From: Isoetes taiwanensis
Taxonomy: Eukaryota > Streptophyta > Lycopodiopsida > Isoetales > Isoetaceae
NCBI GenBank assembly: GCA_021234155.1
Contig: JAJEKV010000006.1
Location: 23,623,568-23,687,567 of the forward strand
Length of the DNA: 64,000 nt
Direction: 5' to 3'
Both the position numbers and the translations under genes were made by a program. Within the stretch, counting starts at the first letter, position 1; every line of letters starts with the position of its first letter. The notes below the pieces were generated by a model. It saw nothing but the letters and a program-made list of their open reading frames with translations. It did not search any database and was not told the DNA's origin. Positions 44,121 to 54,912 of this stretch are shown one piece after another.

Positions 44121-44514
44121 TATAACAACAACCATTACATTACACGCCTTAAAATTAAATTCCCCCTTAAACCCCCCTTTGGTTTGGGTGCATATTCACA
44201 CGGGGGGTGACTCCAGGCAACGAGAGCTGTTAGATAGGCATATTCACCCCTTATTCCTTAATCTACACCGTACACAAAGTTCCTCATTTGTGGGGTATGG
44301 ATGTATAGAATTTGTTATACTGTATAACAAGATTTGCAAAATACTATAAGATTTCAGGCAATATACTATATGGTGTTGATTTCGTACATGCAAAACATAA
44401 TTATAAGGGCTCTCTCTGCCCTACGTCACCCCCCGTGTGAATATGCACCCAAATAAAAGGGGGTTTAAGGGGGAATTTAATTTTAAAGCGTGTAATGTAA
44501 TGGTTTTTGTTATA
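44121..44514. mobile_element. 394-bp MITE with about 90-bp terminal inverted repeats
   Basis: The left arm (44121-44211) begins TATAACAA and includes ACCATTACATTACACGC and GGTGCATATTCACACGGGGG. The right arm (44425-44514) is its inverted copy at about 95% identity and ends TTGTTATA. A TA target (Tc1/mariner type) is possible from the TATA ends. No coding sequence. Confidence 0.85.
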
Positions 44515-45639
44515 GGTTAAAAAAACATTTTTGCCCCTTCGGGGCCAAAAACAAACAATGTTACATCACACTTGGATGAGTTGATGTTATATTGTGTAAT
44601 TAATAATATGTCGTGTTTTTACTGAAACATCTAATAGGCCTAATGGCCCCGTGGGTGGAAATAAACAACTACTTTATTAGCAATCTAATATTGGCTTATA
44701 GCAACATGCAAGGGTTGGTTGGCATAGTGAGATAACAAAAATAAAAGAGTAAAGAATGCAAGGCCAAAAATGTCACTTTCACATACACAAGGCCATAAGA
44801 GGGTCTTCTTGCAGAGATAGATTCCCTATCAACATTGCTTGGAAATGCAGGCGCAGTTTATTATTTAAAAACAACCTTGTTGAAAATAAACTACTTGAGT
44901 TGGATGTGGAAAGCCTTGACCTTAACACTAGTATAAGATGACTAAGTTGTGCCAAAAGCTCGATGATTAAATTTGATACTAAGCATGTGCCAAAACATCA
45001 CATAGAACCTAGAAGCAAGCATTCCATTTAAATTACCCAGTATATGTATGCAACCAGTAATGCTGTAAACCCTGGCACTAAAGACACCATGGATCAGTTG
45101 ATCCAATATGATTTGGAATATTAATATACATCACAGACATGGCTGATTCCAAGTTAGCTTCCCACCAAGATGATATATACATCACAGGCATAGCTGATTC
45201 CAAGTTAGCTTCCCACCAAGATAAAGATCATGCAATACCCAGGGTATTTGAATATTCACTTATATAAAGTGACACATGCTGTTGGTCAGCGCAGGGTCTC
45301 ATCCCATCATCTTGAAATTGAAGCTGATCGTGCTACTAGACCTAAGGTCAATCGTTGAAGAGGATCTGCAAACTGTGCTATATGAACATAATTGAGTTTG
45401 CAGGCCCAAAACAGTGTGTTTGAGTATAGGCATACCTGCTGCTGCATCATGTTTGAGGACATGATTGCCTGGTGCAACCACACTTGGTTGCTCAGTCCTT
45501 AGCAATCTCTATTGATAACAACAAACAGATATTCTAACTTGAACAAAATTGTACAGAATGCACCCACGATGAAAATATCTAACATTATAAAGTGCACTAC
45601 CTGGATGAATCCTGTGGGGAGTATAGCCCCTATTCAATC
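44515..45639. other. No supported gene; 48-bp tandem duplication
   Basis: Non-coding. GCTGATTCCAAGTTAGCTTC, with its flanks, is doubled at 45127-45222 (period about 49 bp). Confidence 0.5.
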
Positions 45640-46245
45640 TGCAAGATGTGTTCTGGCAGAGCAGGGGTTTTGCTGAAGCTCAAGTCAGGGCTAAGGGAGT
45701 TCAGTGCCGCATGGAACACCACAGACTGCTGCAAATGGGAGGGGATTACCTACAGCAAAGCAGGGCATGTAATCGGCCTTGATATGCAGTTGATCTCCAC
45801 AAATTATTTGGATGCCAGTGTGCCCGTTTCTACCCTGGCGTGTCGCATGCAATTATCTGATGTTGGAGCTTCATTCAGCTATTCTCCATAGCGCACTACA
45901 ACTTTTTCCAGGGGATTTTTCTGCCCAAATATCTTCTCAGACAAAAGATTAGCCTCTTTTGTTTCAACCAGTAAGCTTCTACCTGTTCTTTCCAGGCCAG
46001 CCCTCTTTTGGGCGGAGTGTTCGGCTGCTGTCGGCTCTAGTTAGCCATGGTTTATCAGATCAAACAAAAACTCTTCCTAATCTACACGGAGCTCGGGTTT
46101 TGCAGCTTGTAGTTGTCAATCCACCCAGCTGTGGCCGATTTAGCTACCCGTTTCTACCCTGGCGCTTGTATCAGGTCTAACAGAGCTTGAAAGCCTAGAT
46201 GTAAGCTCGAAGGGCTTCAAGGGTGCAATATCAGAAATCTCGTGC
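45640..46245 (+). pseudogene. LRR receptor-like protein fragment
   Basis: The frame over 45592-45891 contains LLKLKSGLREFSAAWN, TTDCCKWEGITYSKAG and HVIGLDMQ. This is the LRRNT_2 domain found at the start of plant LRR receptor kinases and receptor-like proteins (W-N-x-x-x-DCC-x-W-x-G-I pattern). After a gap with no sensible frame, 46165-46240 reads as one LRR (GLTELESLDVSSKGFKGAIS). Frame breaks and missing repeats make it a relic. There is no kinase part. Confidence 0.65.
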
Positions 46246-46754
46246 CGGATCTAAATGCTGGTGGCCCAGGCCTGGAAGCAGCTCTTGTGCATATTATACT
46301 AACCAGCGATGCACTTCCATGACCGCCAACAGGCCATGCCTGCGGCCAGATATGCCACATGCCAAATCCGGAACCCTAATATTAACCACAAAACTATTCG
46401 AAAACCACAAACCTAATATTAACCTAATATTTGACAAACCTAATATTAACAATAAAAGCCCCACAACCACACGATTTTCCCTCTGACATGGCAATTGCGT
46501 ATAAACTACGCTTTTCTTGTGCCCATGTTATCATATAGATACTTTTGCTTAATGCAGGTTTTCGGTGCATTGGGCCAGAATAGACAATGTTATACTCTTG
46601 ATCTAAGACAATATCTGCTCCCAAATATGCAGTTTGCAACATACCTTTTGGTTTTATCTTTATATTAAAAAGATGAGCTAGGACAAGAATAGGGGCATCA
46701 ATGCAAAAATTTGTTGTTCATAAGGTTCCCAAATTTTCTTTTCCTATGATTTTG

Positions 46755-46890
46755 GCAGTGGTTTGGCGGGAAAAGGGGGAGAGGGTTATTTCTTACTATG
46801 ATTTTGTTAGTGGTTTGGCGAGAAATGTTAGGGTTAGGGTTAAAAAAAATTGAACATTGGCTATTTTGGCGGTTGACGTGGCGGCAGCCG
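46755..46890 (+). promoter_or_regulatory. E2F-like sites near a GC-rich region
   Basis: TTTGGCGGGAAA (46763-46774) is a consensus plant E2F site. TTTGGCGAGAAA (46813) and TTTTGGCGG (46864) are near matches, and TTAGGGTTAGGGTT (telo-box-like) lies between them. This looks like the promoter of an S-phase gene, but the GC-rich 47 kb segment downstream has no recognisable coding sequence, so it may be a promoter fragment. Confidence 0.35.
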
Positions 46891-47429
46891 TCCAAGCATG
46901 GCGGGAAGCAGAGAAGTCCGAGCATGGCCGGACCCAGAGAGCCCCGCAAAAAAAACAACAGTGAGAATATTCTCGCCGCGGGAGGTCCGAAAGCTTCTTC
47001 AGCTTTGTGAGGGAAGATCCGGCTGGGGGAAAAGCAAGGCAGCGCGAAGCCGCGCAAACCTGAAGAAGCTATGAAGCTATGATTTGGAAGCTTTGTGAGG
47101 CGCAGAGATCCGGCCTGCCGGCTTTGTGAGGCAACGCCGCAGAAACCGCCTTTACCGAGAATCTTTCTTTGAGAATCTTTGCCGAGAAGCCGGGTTGCAA
47201 AGGGCGGCGAAATCTTTAATCTTCTTGAAACAAATCTTGGTCGTTCAAATCTTTCTTTGAGAAATCTTTGCAGAGGGCGAAGCAGGCGTAGAAGGGCGAA
47301 GCGAGAAGGGCGGCGAAGGCGAAGTGGACGTCTATCTGCTTCCTTCTTGTTTGTTTTTCTTGGGGCGTCGTTCGGAGTCAGAAGAAGACTCGAACTTGTG
47401 CTCAATGCAGTTCTTATGTGACGTTCTGC

Positions 47430-49480
47430 TTCAATGGCAACTCTCATTTGCTCTCATGACTTCTTATTTGTGTTCTGTTTTTCACTTTGTTATCTGTGTT
47501 CTTCTTATCTGTGTTCTGTGTTCTTCTTATCTGTGTTCTGTAAATGGACAATGGTAGCTTATGCATTTTTTGTGTGTATGGATTCAACTATATGATGTAT
47601 GTATGTACGTATTTAGGCGTATGGGGTGCGCGAACTTATACGTGGGTCTGATGTGGAAATTCCACAACCCTTGATTTGGCACATTCATAGAATAATGCTT
47701 CGATCCAATGATCGAAAAAAAAGCAATAAGGATAGAGTAATACGGATAGATCCGACCCAACAAGATCAAGCAATGTAGTTGAACCTCGGCTCCTATGGGT
47801 TCTCTTTTCGATGACTATTGAATTTCTTAATAGATAATCTCTATGTCCATACAATTATAGTATCAACCAAAAATGGTTACAATTATAGTATCATGTTAAG
47901 GAATGTGAAATATGTATATAGAATGTAAAAAGCCACATGTTGATATATATATATCTATTTATTTTGAATGAAATGTAAGAAAAGAAATAAAAGTTGTATG
48001 GTAACTTTACATGTTTTTCAACTTTAGCCCACAACATCAGGTTTTGTTTTCTATGGTTTATAACATATATATACAAAAGTTACACACCGATGGGTGGTGT
48101 AAAGGGGGCAGGTGCAAGTTCGGTGTTTTTACATTAAGTTTAGCTTAATTGTTATATTTTAATGTTTTTATCAACTAACTTTGGATTGTTCGGATCACTT
48201 AGAGTACACTTAACAAATAAAATGAAGCAAAGTAAATGAGTGATGCATCTTTTTTTGTGTTAGGATAACATGAATTAAGCACATCTAGCTAACTAGTAGA
48301 ATAATGCACATCCATAAGTGTCATTCATGTGAAACAATAACAATAATGCAATTGCTAGTACTCATTGTTAGTTCTTGGGTTGCGAAGGTCGAGAGTTTAC
48401 ATTATTGTATATAACTTGTATATACATAACTTGACAGGTGCAAAGGAAAACGAGGGAGAGGCGAGGTTTTTACAGTCCAGTGTTTTCATTGGTTATAGTG
48501 GCATAACTTGAACTTGGAGGAAAGGAAGGCGAGAGAGTGGCGAAGTAGTGTAGGTTAGCTATGATGAATCCAACTTTATATGGTATGAATTTTGATGCAT
48601 GCACAATTCTAAAGTATATGGGGTATTTTGTGAATGTGGCAACTTTTAATAGGCCTTGGGAAGCTTCGTAATGTTCTTTAAATCACCTAGCTAGTAGCCT
48701 TAAAGTATAAGAATTTGTGATCCCTAGTAATTGGCTCTTAATGGGACATTTTAAAATGTTTTATTATTCACCTAGCTAGCCCCCATAAAGGATAAGAATT
48801 TTTTAGCGTGATAGATTTGAGAATGGTTTTTAATGTACGTGGTTACCTGTTTACGGCCATGGCATAGAATACCAACGACATTTGCCTCTGAAATATAATT
48901 CTGTAGCAGAATAAAATACTTTCCTGTATTTGTATGAAGCGGATCCATTTTTGGATCATAACGACCAGATAAATGATCATGAAAATCAAAACCAAGCCAT
49001 ACCTGTAATCTGGATCATTCTGGCAGCTGCTTTGGTGCCAGATATTTCGGCCCTAAAGAAATCCCCAAATTGCCAGTAAAACACAGTTTCTATCAACATC
49101 AGCAGATAAGAAGGAGAAGCACATAATCAGATGTCTTGAAGATCAACCTCGATTTGCCAGAGAAGCATGACGGAGATCACCCAAGCGATTCTCAGAAATA
49201 CAGAGCTCGAAGTTCTGTGAGCTACTTCTAGAAGTTCTAGATAAGGGGCGACATGCACCCACAGTCCGTCAAATCTTGTCGGGCTTAACCAACTGGCCAA
49301 GAACAGCCATGGCCGAAGGCAGAGGCATCGCAAGCCCTCCCAAAGGAATCGATGCAACAGAGGCAAAGTCATCCCAACCCAGTTCGTCACGGCGCCGTGC
49401 CTATCCCATGCTCCGCGATGCACCTCATCCGTCCGATATGCTACGTCAGCACAAACCAATGGCCAAGACAATCCTTCAAC
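47430..49480. other. No supported gene
   Basis: TCTGTGTTCT repeats at 47465-47540, then AT-rich text. No domain or RNA gene seen. Confidence 0.4.
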
Positions 49481-49484
49481 GGCC

Positions 49485-49610
49485 ACGATTCAATCCAGGC
49501 AGCCCTCTATAAGAATATATATAAGGAGGTAGAAATGTCATTCAAAGATATTGCAGAGTTTATGTATTCAATCCAGGCAGCCCTCTATAAGAATATACAA
49601 GAAATTTATC
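49485..49610 (+). repeat. Duplicated promoter-like segment
   Basis: ATTCAATCCAGGCAGCCCTC with TATAAGAATAT occurs at 49488 and 49567. The intervening GAAATGTCATTCAAAGATAT recurs at 52335. A TATA-like CTATAAGAATATATATAAGG is in copy 1. Confidence 0.65.
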
Positions 49611-49905
49611 GCGGCGGCCAAGGCTGCCGCAAACATTTCTCTTCTTCCAAATCCATTAGGGGGGATTTGTGTCAACTTGTTGGAACCAACGTGAAAACCT
49701 ATCTTCAAGCATACCTCAAGCCATGATGCTTTGCCCTTATATATTGAAGATAATAATCTTATTTCAAGGCTGTGAAAATGAGGTTCAAATTTTGAGATTC
49801 ACTTTGCTCGCATTAGTTAGAAGTGTGTTTAAAAGCAAACATTTAAATAAAACCTCATTAACCAAGAATTGTCACAGAGCGAGGATAAACATAAGACCCA
49901 CTTGT

Positions 49906-50841
49906 TGTTGAAGAGGATGATCTGGCATCCAACAGGGATGCTGATCTGGAGGACTCACAGCAGAGCAATCCGGGTGAAATGCCATCAGCCACACCGATTC
50001 ATTCCTAACTATTCATTCCATATAAATGTACAGCCATGATGGGGGCTTTTCCCATCCTCGTTGAATAGATTCATCTCCCAGTTTTCCTATTTATTCACAT
50101 GGTATCAGAGCAGGTTGCTCGATCCTGACCTATTATGGAGATTGAAGCCAGCACTGAGGCTGGCAGCAGCGAGGAGGACGAACCTCCTGATTTATGGCTT
50201 TGAAGATTGAAGAGGTAAGCCATTCCCAATTCGATGCCATCTCCATTCTGTTTCGTTGCCATTTCCATTCTGTTATATGAATCCCACTTGTCTGCATACA
50301 TGTTGGGAATAATTCCATTATGGAATCAAGACCCAATTCTTCATAATGCTGTCGTGCTTAAATGTGGGTTATAAGAATTATTTTAGAGAAGAAGACCCAC
50401 AAATCCAAAGCAGCATTTGATGAAGATGAAGACCATGCAATCATGCATGGATGCTGTTGCTGTGCAGATTCAAGAAAGGGTGCTCCTCTATGCTCTATCT
50501 AAAGCAAGAAGCCCAAGAGTAGGGCTGGGCACACAGGAAGGATACCTGGTGCAGAATTGCAGTCAATCAGGACTGCAGATGCAGAGGGAGCAGCCCAAGA
50601 CTCCTTTCAAAACCTTGATGTTTGTTGGATGCAAGATCAAGAGGGGGTGTTGAAGAGGATGATCTGGCATCCAACAGGGATGCTGATCTGGAGGACTCAC
50701 AGCAGAGCAATCCGGGTGAAACGCCATCAGCCACACCGATTCATTCCTAACTATTCATTCCATATAAATGTACAACCACGATGGGGGCTTTTCCCATCCT
50801 CGTTGAATAGATTCATCTCCCAGTTTTCCTGTTTATTCACA
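49906..50841 (+). mobile_element. TRIM element (miniature LTR retrotransposon)
   Basis: Two 194-bp LTRs, 49906-50099 and 50648-50841, run TGTTGAAGAG...TTATTCACA and differ at only a few sites, for example 49979/50721. The PBS TGGTATCAGAGCAGG (initiator tRNA-Met) starts at 50100, directly after the 5' LTR. A poly-purine tract, AGAGGGGG, precedes the 3' LTR. Flanks CTTGT (left) and CTAGT (right) may be a 5-bp TSD with one change. The 548-bp interior has no retroviral coding domain, so it must move in trans. Confidence 0.9.
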
Positions 50842-51134
50842 CTAGTTTGGGTTAAAGGCGACCAAATTTTATGTCGGAGATTTTGCATTGTCTGATTCTA
50901 CCCGATTCATTCGTTTTTTGGCACCACTTGGGTTGTTGAATCCAACCGACTTCATGATCGATCCGCAAACTTCCGCTCCTTTTTTTTCTTCTGCGCCGTT
51001 CCAACCTGCGGATTCTTCTCCATCCCCTGCTTAGTATTTTTGTGTTAGATTCAATACTTTTTTAACTTGTGCATGTGCAACTAGTACTCCATAAGAGGTA
51101 TCAGATTTTAATTTCATTTTATAGAGACAAAGCA

Positions 51135-52216
51135 ATGGGTGAGTGTTTGAGCCCAACTAAACGAGCTCGGGTTTCCTCCATCCATTTCGCCAGGGTGGGT
51201 CGGACATGTGATTAAGCATTCGATTGGTTTTGCTGGACAAAGTTAATGCTTTCCATCGCAAGAAGAAGCATAGGTCGCTTGAAATATCATTGTTTCGCCG
51301 ATGTTGTGGCAAAGGTGGGGTTGTGACTTCTAATACTTTGATTCCTTTTGGCTAAATGACTTTAGGATCTTTATTTTCATTCTATTTCATTGGATTGCGA
51401 TATAGAACAGAAGCTTGAAAATCAAGAAGCAACGGTGGAACTCTTATATAACGGGTACTATATCTATTTAACCCCTAGACTTAGAAAGTAATACTTTCTC
51501 TGTAAATTTTGTTGCTCATGCCATTTGAAGCTCGAGCAGCATGTTTAGGTGTGTCCCTGTTCTTTGTTTATTAGTGTACAGATGAAAAGATAGATTTTAT
51601 GCCACCTCATTGGGTCAATATAGAATAAATCTGCAATCCCGTCTGGAAACTTAAGTCGGACCTAGCCTAGAAGCCTTTATAATTTATTAAAAGACTACAT
51701 TATGCTTAGATCCTCATGGAATTGATTGTTCTCATGTTGAGCAGATAATTCAAAGCAAATTATTGGGAAATCCGGCTACCTCTGCCGTTTTGAGCAGCTC
51801 TGAGCTTCTGGGCAGTGCGGATTGGCAGCAATTCATAGACCCAAGTCTTCATTTCAAAGATTTGGCCCTTGTTTCTTCAAATCCAGTACCTCCAGTTGCT
51901 CCAGTTCAACAAACTAAGTTGAACGGAATATGGAGCCCTAGTTCCAAAGAAATGGCTGCCAAGGTCCGGCAGATGGATCCTAAGCAAAGGGCTGCTCTCT
52001 TTGCAAGAAATTAACAACCGCTGCTGCATTTTCTCGAGATCCGGGCTTTGCTGAAGAGTCGCAAGAATGGCTTCTTTTTCGAGCGGAAATTTTAGCTAGG
52101 CAAATCAGGGCGATGGCTACAGGTCTCAACCTGCGAGCCCAAATAAAGGGAATAGGCCATCTTCAGCAGCGCAGAAAGAAGCAGGCAGAGCTGGAGACGG
52201 CAGCTCCGGCGATTTG
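51135..52216 (+). pseudogene. Unrecognised multi-exon gene candidate, frameshifted
   Basis: Candidate pieces are: 51135-51190 (ATG, CLSPTKRARVSSIHFARV); a basic piece near 51240-51300 (HRKKKHRSLEISLF); 51408-51455 (EQKLENQEATVELLYNG), with a GT-type donor; and 51745-52014, after an AG acceptor. The last piece holds SSSELLGSADWQQFIDPSLH and MAAKVRQMDPKQRAALFARN. After the stop at 52012 the sequence continues as plausible protein in another frame (AEILARQIRAMATGLNLRAQ) to 52216. This suggests a frameshift or a missed short intron. I cannot name the family. The overall order (basic nuclear-type N-terminus, helices, Gln/Arg-rich end) hints at a nuclear protein. Confidence 0.4.
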
Positions 52217-53536
52217 AACGTGGCACTGTGTTTTTTCCCCTTTTTTTAACAGTGCTATTTTTTGCCCCCCCGAAACACAGAATATGCCAAAGCATCTTGC
52301 CAATAATAATTACATGAGTTAGATATATAAGGTAGAAATGTCATTCAAAGATATTGCAGAGTTTATGTTCTTCTGCAAAGCTTTTGAAAACATGATTTTT
52401 TGTCTACAAATTTGTAACTTACATTAGGAATATAGAAATAACCATGTTACAAAATAATGGAAATGACAATATATATGAACTGGCATGCCTTAAATTATAA
52501 ATCATCTGTTTATTAACTATTGAATTTAATCTCGATGAAAAGCCCAGCAATGTTGGGCACTTTTTCTAGTAGAATATATATACAAAATGGAAAGTGGGTC
52601 CATTAATCCGGAAGATCGTTCTTGTGCCGCCATATAGCACTATCCAATACTGCAGAATGGAGGTAGAACTCACGACTTCACTGAACCGGTAGACAAAACA
52701 ACAACAAGAGGTTGATTTCGTCACTGGCGACCAGGTTTCTGCCATTTTTTGGCTCTTCACTTTTACATTTTGTAGGGTAATGGAGCTTGGGCTCTCTTTC
52801 CACAACAGTGATAGACTCTCTCCCGATTGCCATCGATCATGAGACCCCTACCGTTGTTGCAGAATAAGAGCTCCAAGCTCTCGAGAGAGGGTTTGCTGGT
52901 GTTGCGAAAAGGGAGCCCCAAACTCCATTCACCTATACATTCTATCATATAGTCGATATAAACATTCTGATCTATGGTAGGTGGAATACGATTTAACAAT
53001 TGTCGAATACGAGCAACTATTAAGTTGTTAGCTATCTTTTGGTATAATCATGATGTCACATAAGTACACGGACAAGGCCCGATGAGTATGTAGGCATTTG
53101 TGGTAGGGAAGTTATTTTGTTATTGGATACGAGAGATAATGCATGGCAAACATACAAGTAACTCATGGATGTGTTATCGTCTTGTTAAAAAAGTAGATTA
53201 CTACGACAAAAAAGAACCCAATTCCATGTGAAGGCCAGTAAATGATACACCTTTCTCGAAGATGGCATGAACAAGGCAAGATATACATAGGAATAACAAG
53301 ACACCACAAAATTAGTACAAATTTGACAAAGGCTGACATCCTTTAGTTTGAGACAGCCTTTAGTTTGGGATGGATTAAAACAAGAAAATATCTTGAGATA
53401 ACGAAGCCAAAAAATTGGAGACTAGATTATTGCCGGATTAGACAAAACCAACTGAACTTGGGCAAAGTATTCTGCTGCCGTTGAATAAGACTAATCTATG
53501 GCCTAACCAAAATGGGAGGTCTCGTCAAACCAAAAT

Positions 53537-54290
53537 GTGGATAAATTAGCTGAAATTTTTATAAAGAAGTTTACAGGAGATAATTTCCATACTTGGTCAA
53601 TTAAGCTTCAATTGCTACTTATGATAGAAGAAACAGGACATTCTATTGCATTTCATTTGCACAAGTGTTATATCTATGACGAGAAAGGATGCCACGTTGC
53701 CAGTGGCACGCGTGGAGATGGGTTGTATAAATTTGATGCAAGAGTCAAAGTTCCAGCCAGAGCTTTTGTCATCTAAGAAAAGGATTATTCCTTGCAGTTG
53801 TGGCACAATCGAATGAAGCATCCTCACGTCCAAGCATTCTTGAAATTGAAGAAAGAACAAATGACAGAAGGCATTAACTTCTTGGCTAGCAGCAAGTTGG
53901 AGTTTTATGAGCCATATGTAGTTGGAAAGCACTGAGACATCTTTTTCCAGTTGGCATGAGTGTGAGAGCAGAACAGCCTTTGGAAATAACCCATTCTGAT
54001 ATATGTGGTCCCATGGAAACCTTGTCTTTGGGCAGGAAGTCTTGACATGTTGATCTTCATTGATGACTTCTCGAGATATATTTGTGTATATCTTTTTGGC
54101 AGGAAATCCCAAGCACTTGCATGTTTTCGAGAGTAAAAAGCTACAGTAAAAAGGAGCATTAATCATGTCATCAAAGTGTTGCGAAGTGATAATGGTGATG
54201 AGTTTCAATCTGGTGCATTTAGTCAATTCTGTAAAGACGCAGGTATCTTGCAGCATTTTACCGTAACACATAAACCATCATTCATTTAAA
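53537..54290 (+). pseudogene. Ty1/copia retrotransposon remnant
   Basis: 53537-53640 encodes a copia Gag start (FTGDNFHTWSIKLQLLLMIE). It is joined by an internal deletion to a gag-pre-integrase segment (YIYDEKGCHVASGTRGDGLY, then LWHNRMKHPHVQAFLKLKK), and to a decayed integrase start near 53980 (EITHSDICGPME). Multiple stops and frameshifts follow. No LTRs are visible. Confidence 0.75.
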
Positions 54291-54560
54291 TTGGATTTAT
54301 GTCTGTTTCAAAAGCACGCCACTTTTGCATACCCTTTTTTCAATATAGTGTTGTGTTGTGTGATATGTTGTTTTGCATTGTTGCAAATTTTTGCATTATA
54401 GTAGTGGGTGGTTTAACATTTTCTTGTTTTAGTGAGAAGAATGTGGTGTTTGATTAGCATTTGTAGGTAACAACACATCAAAATACACAGAACACTTTTT
54501 ACATTGTATTCACTTGATATGAAGATTACATCATGGAGGGACTAGTTCTTTCTTTGTCAA

Positions 54561-54600
54561 ACTAGTAACGGGTGCCCGGCGTTGCCGGGCATAGGTATGA
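54561..54600 (-). mobile_element. Helitron 3' terminus
   Basis: The minus strand reads GCCCGGCAACGCCGGGC, then ACCCGTTA, then CTAGT: a perfect hairpin about 10 bases before a CTAG end followed by T, the standard Helitron 3' structure. The element therefore lies to the right (54600 onward). The 5' TC end could not be placed. Confidence 0.65.
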
Positions 54601-54705
54601 ATATAAGTTAATGCGGAACAAATTAGATATTGAAAGGTAGATGATGTGGTTGAAACAGGAAGTTACCAGATGATACTGCCTAAAACCTATTGGAGATTAA
54701 ACCTT

Positions 54706-54912
54706 AAGTTGACATTTAGCACCTAACACCTATTTAGAGAGAAGGTTTGGCTTTGTATAGCAAACTTTTAAGTTGACATTTACTACGTAACACCTATTTA
54801 GAGAGAAGGTTTGGCTTTGTATAGCGAACTTTTAAGTTGACATTTACTACGTAATACCTATTAGAGAGAAGGTTTGGCTTTGTATAGTGAACTTTAAAAT
54901 TTAAGTTGACAT
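54706..54912 (+). repeat. Three tandem units of about 64 bp
   Basis: AAGTTGACATTTACTACGTA to TTGTATAGYGAACTTT is present three times with few changes, plus a partial fourth start. It lies inside the presumed Helitron. Confidence 0.8.

Noticed and set aside
46698-47447. 249-codon minus-strand ORF
   Set aside because: Arg/Pro/Ser-rich, no domain, in GC-rich DNA where long chance frames are common, and opposite to the E2F-like promoter.
47630-47850. Possible plastid-derived insert
   Set aside because: The text looks somewhat organelle-like, but I could not match it to any plastid gene.
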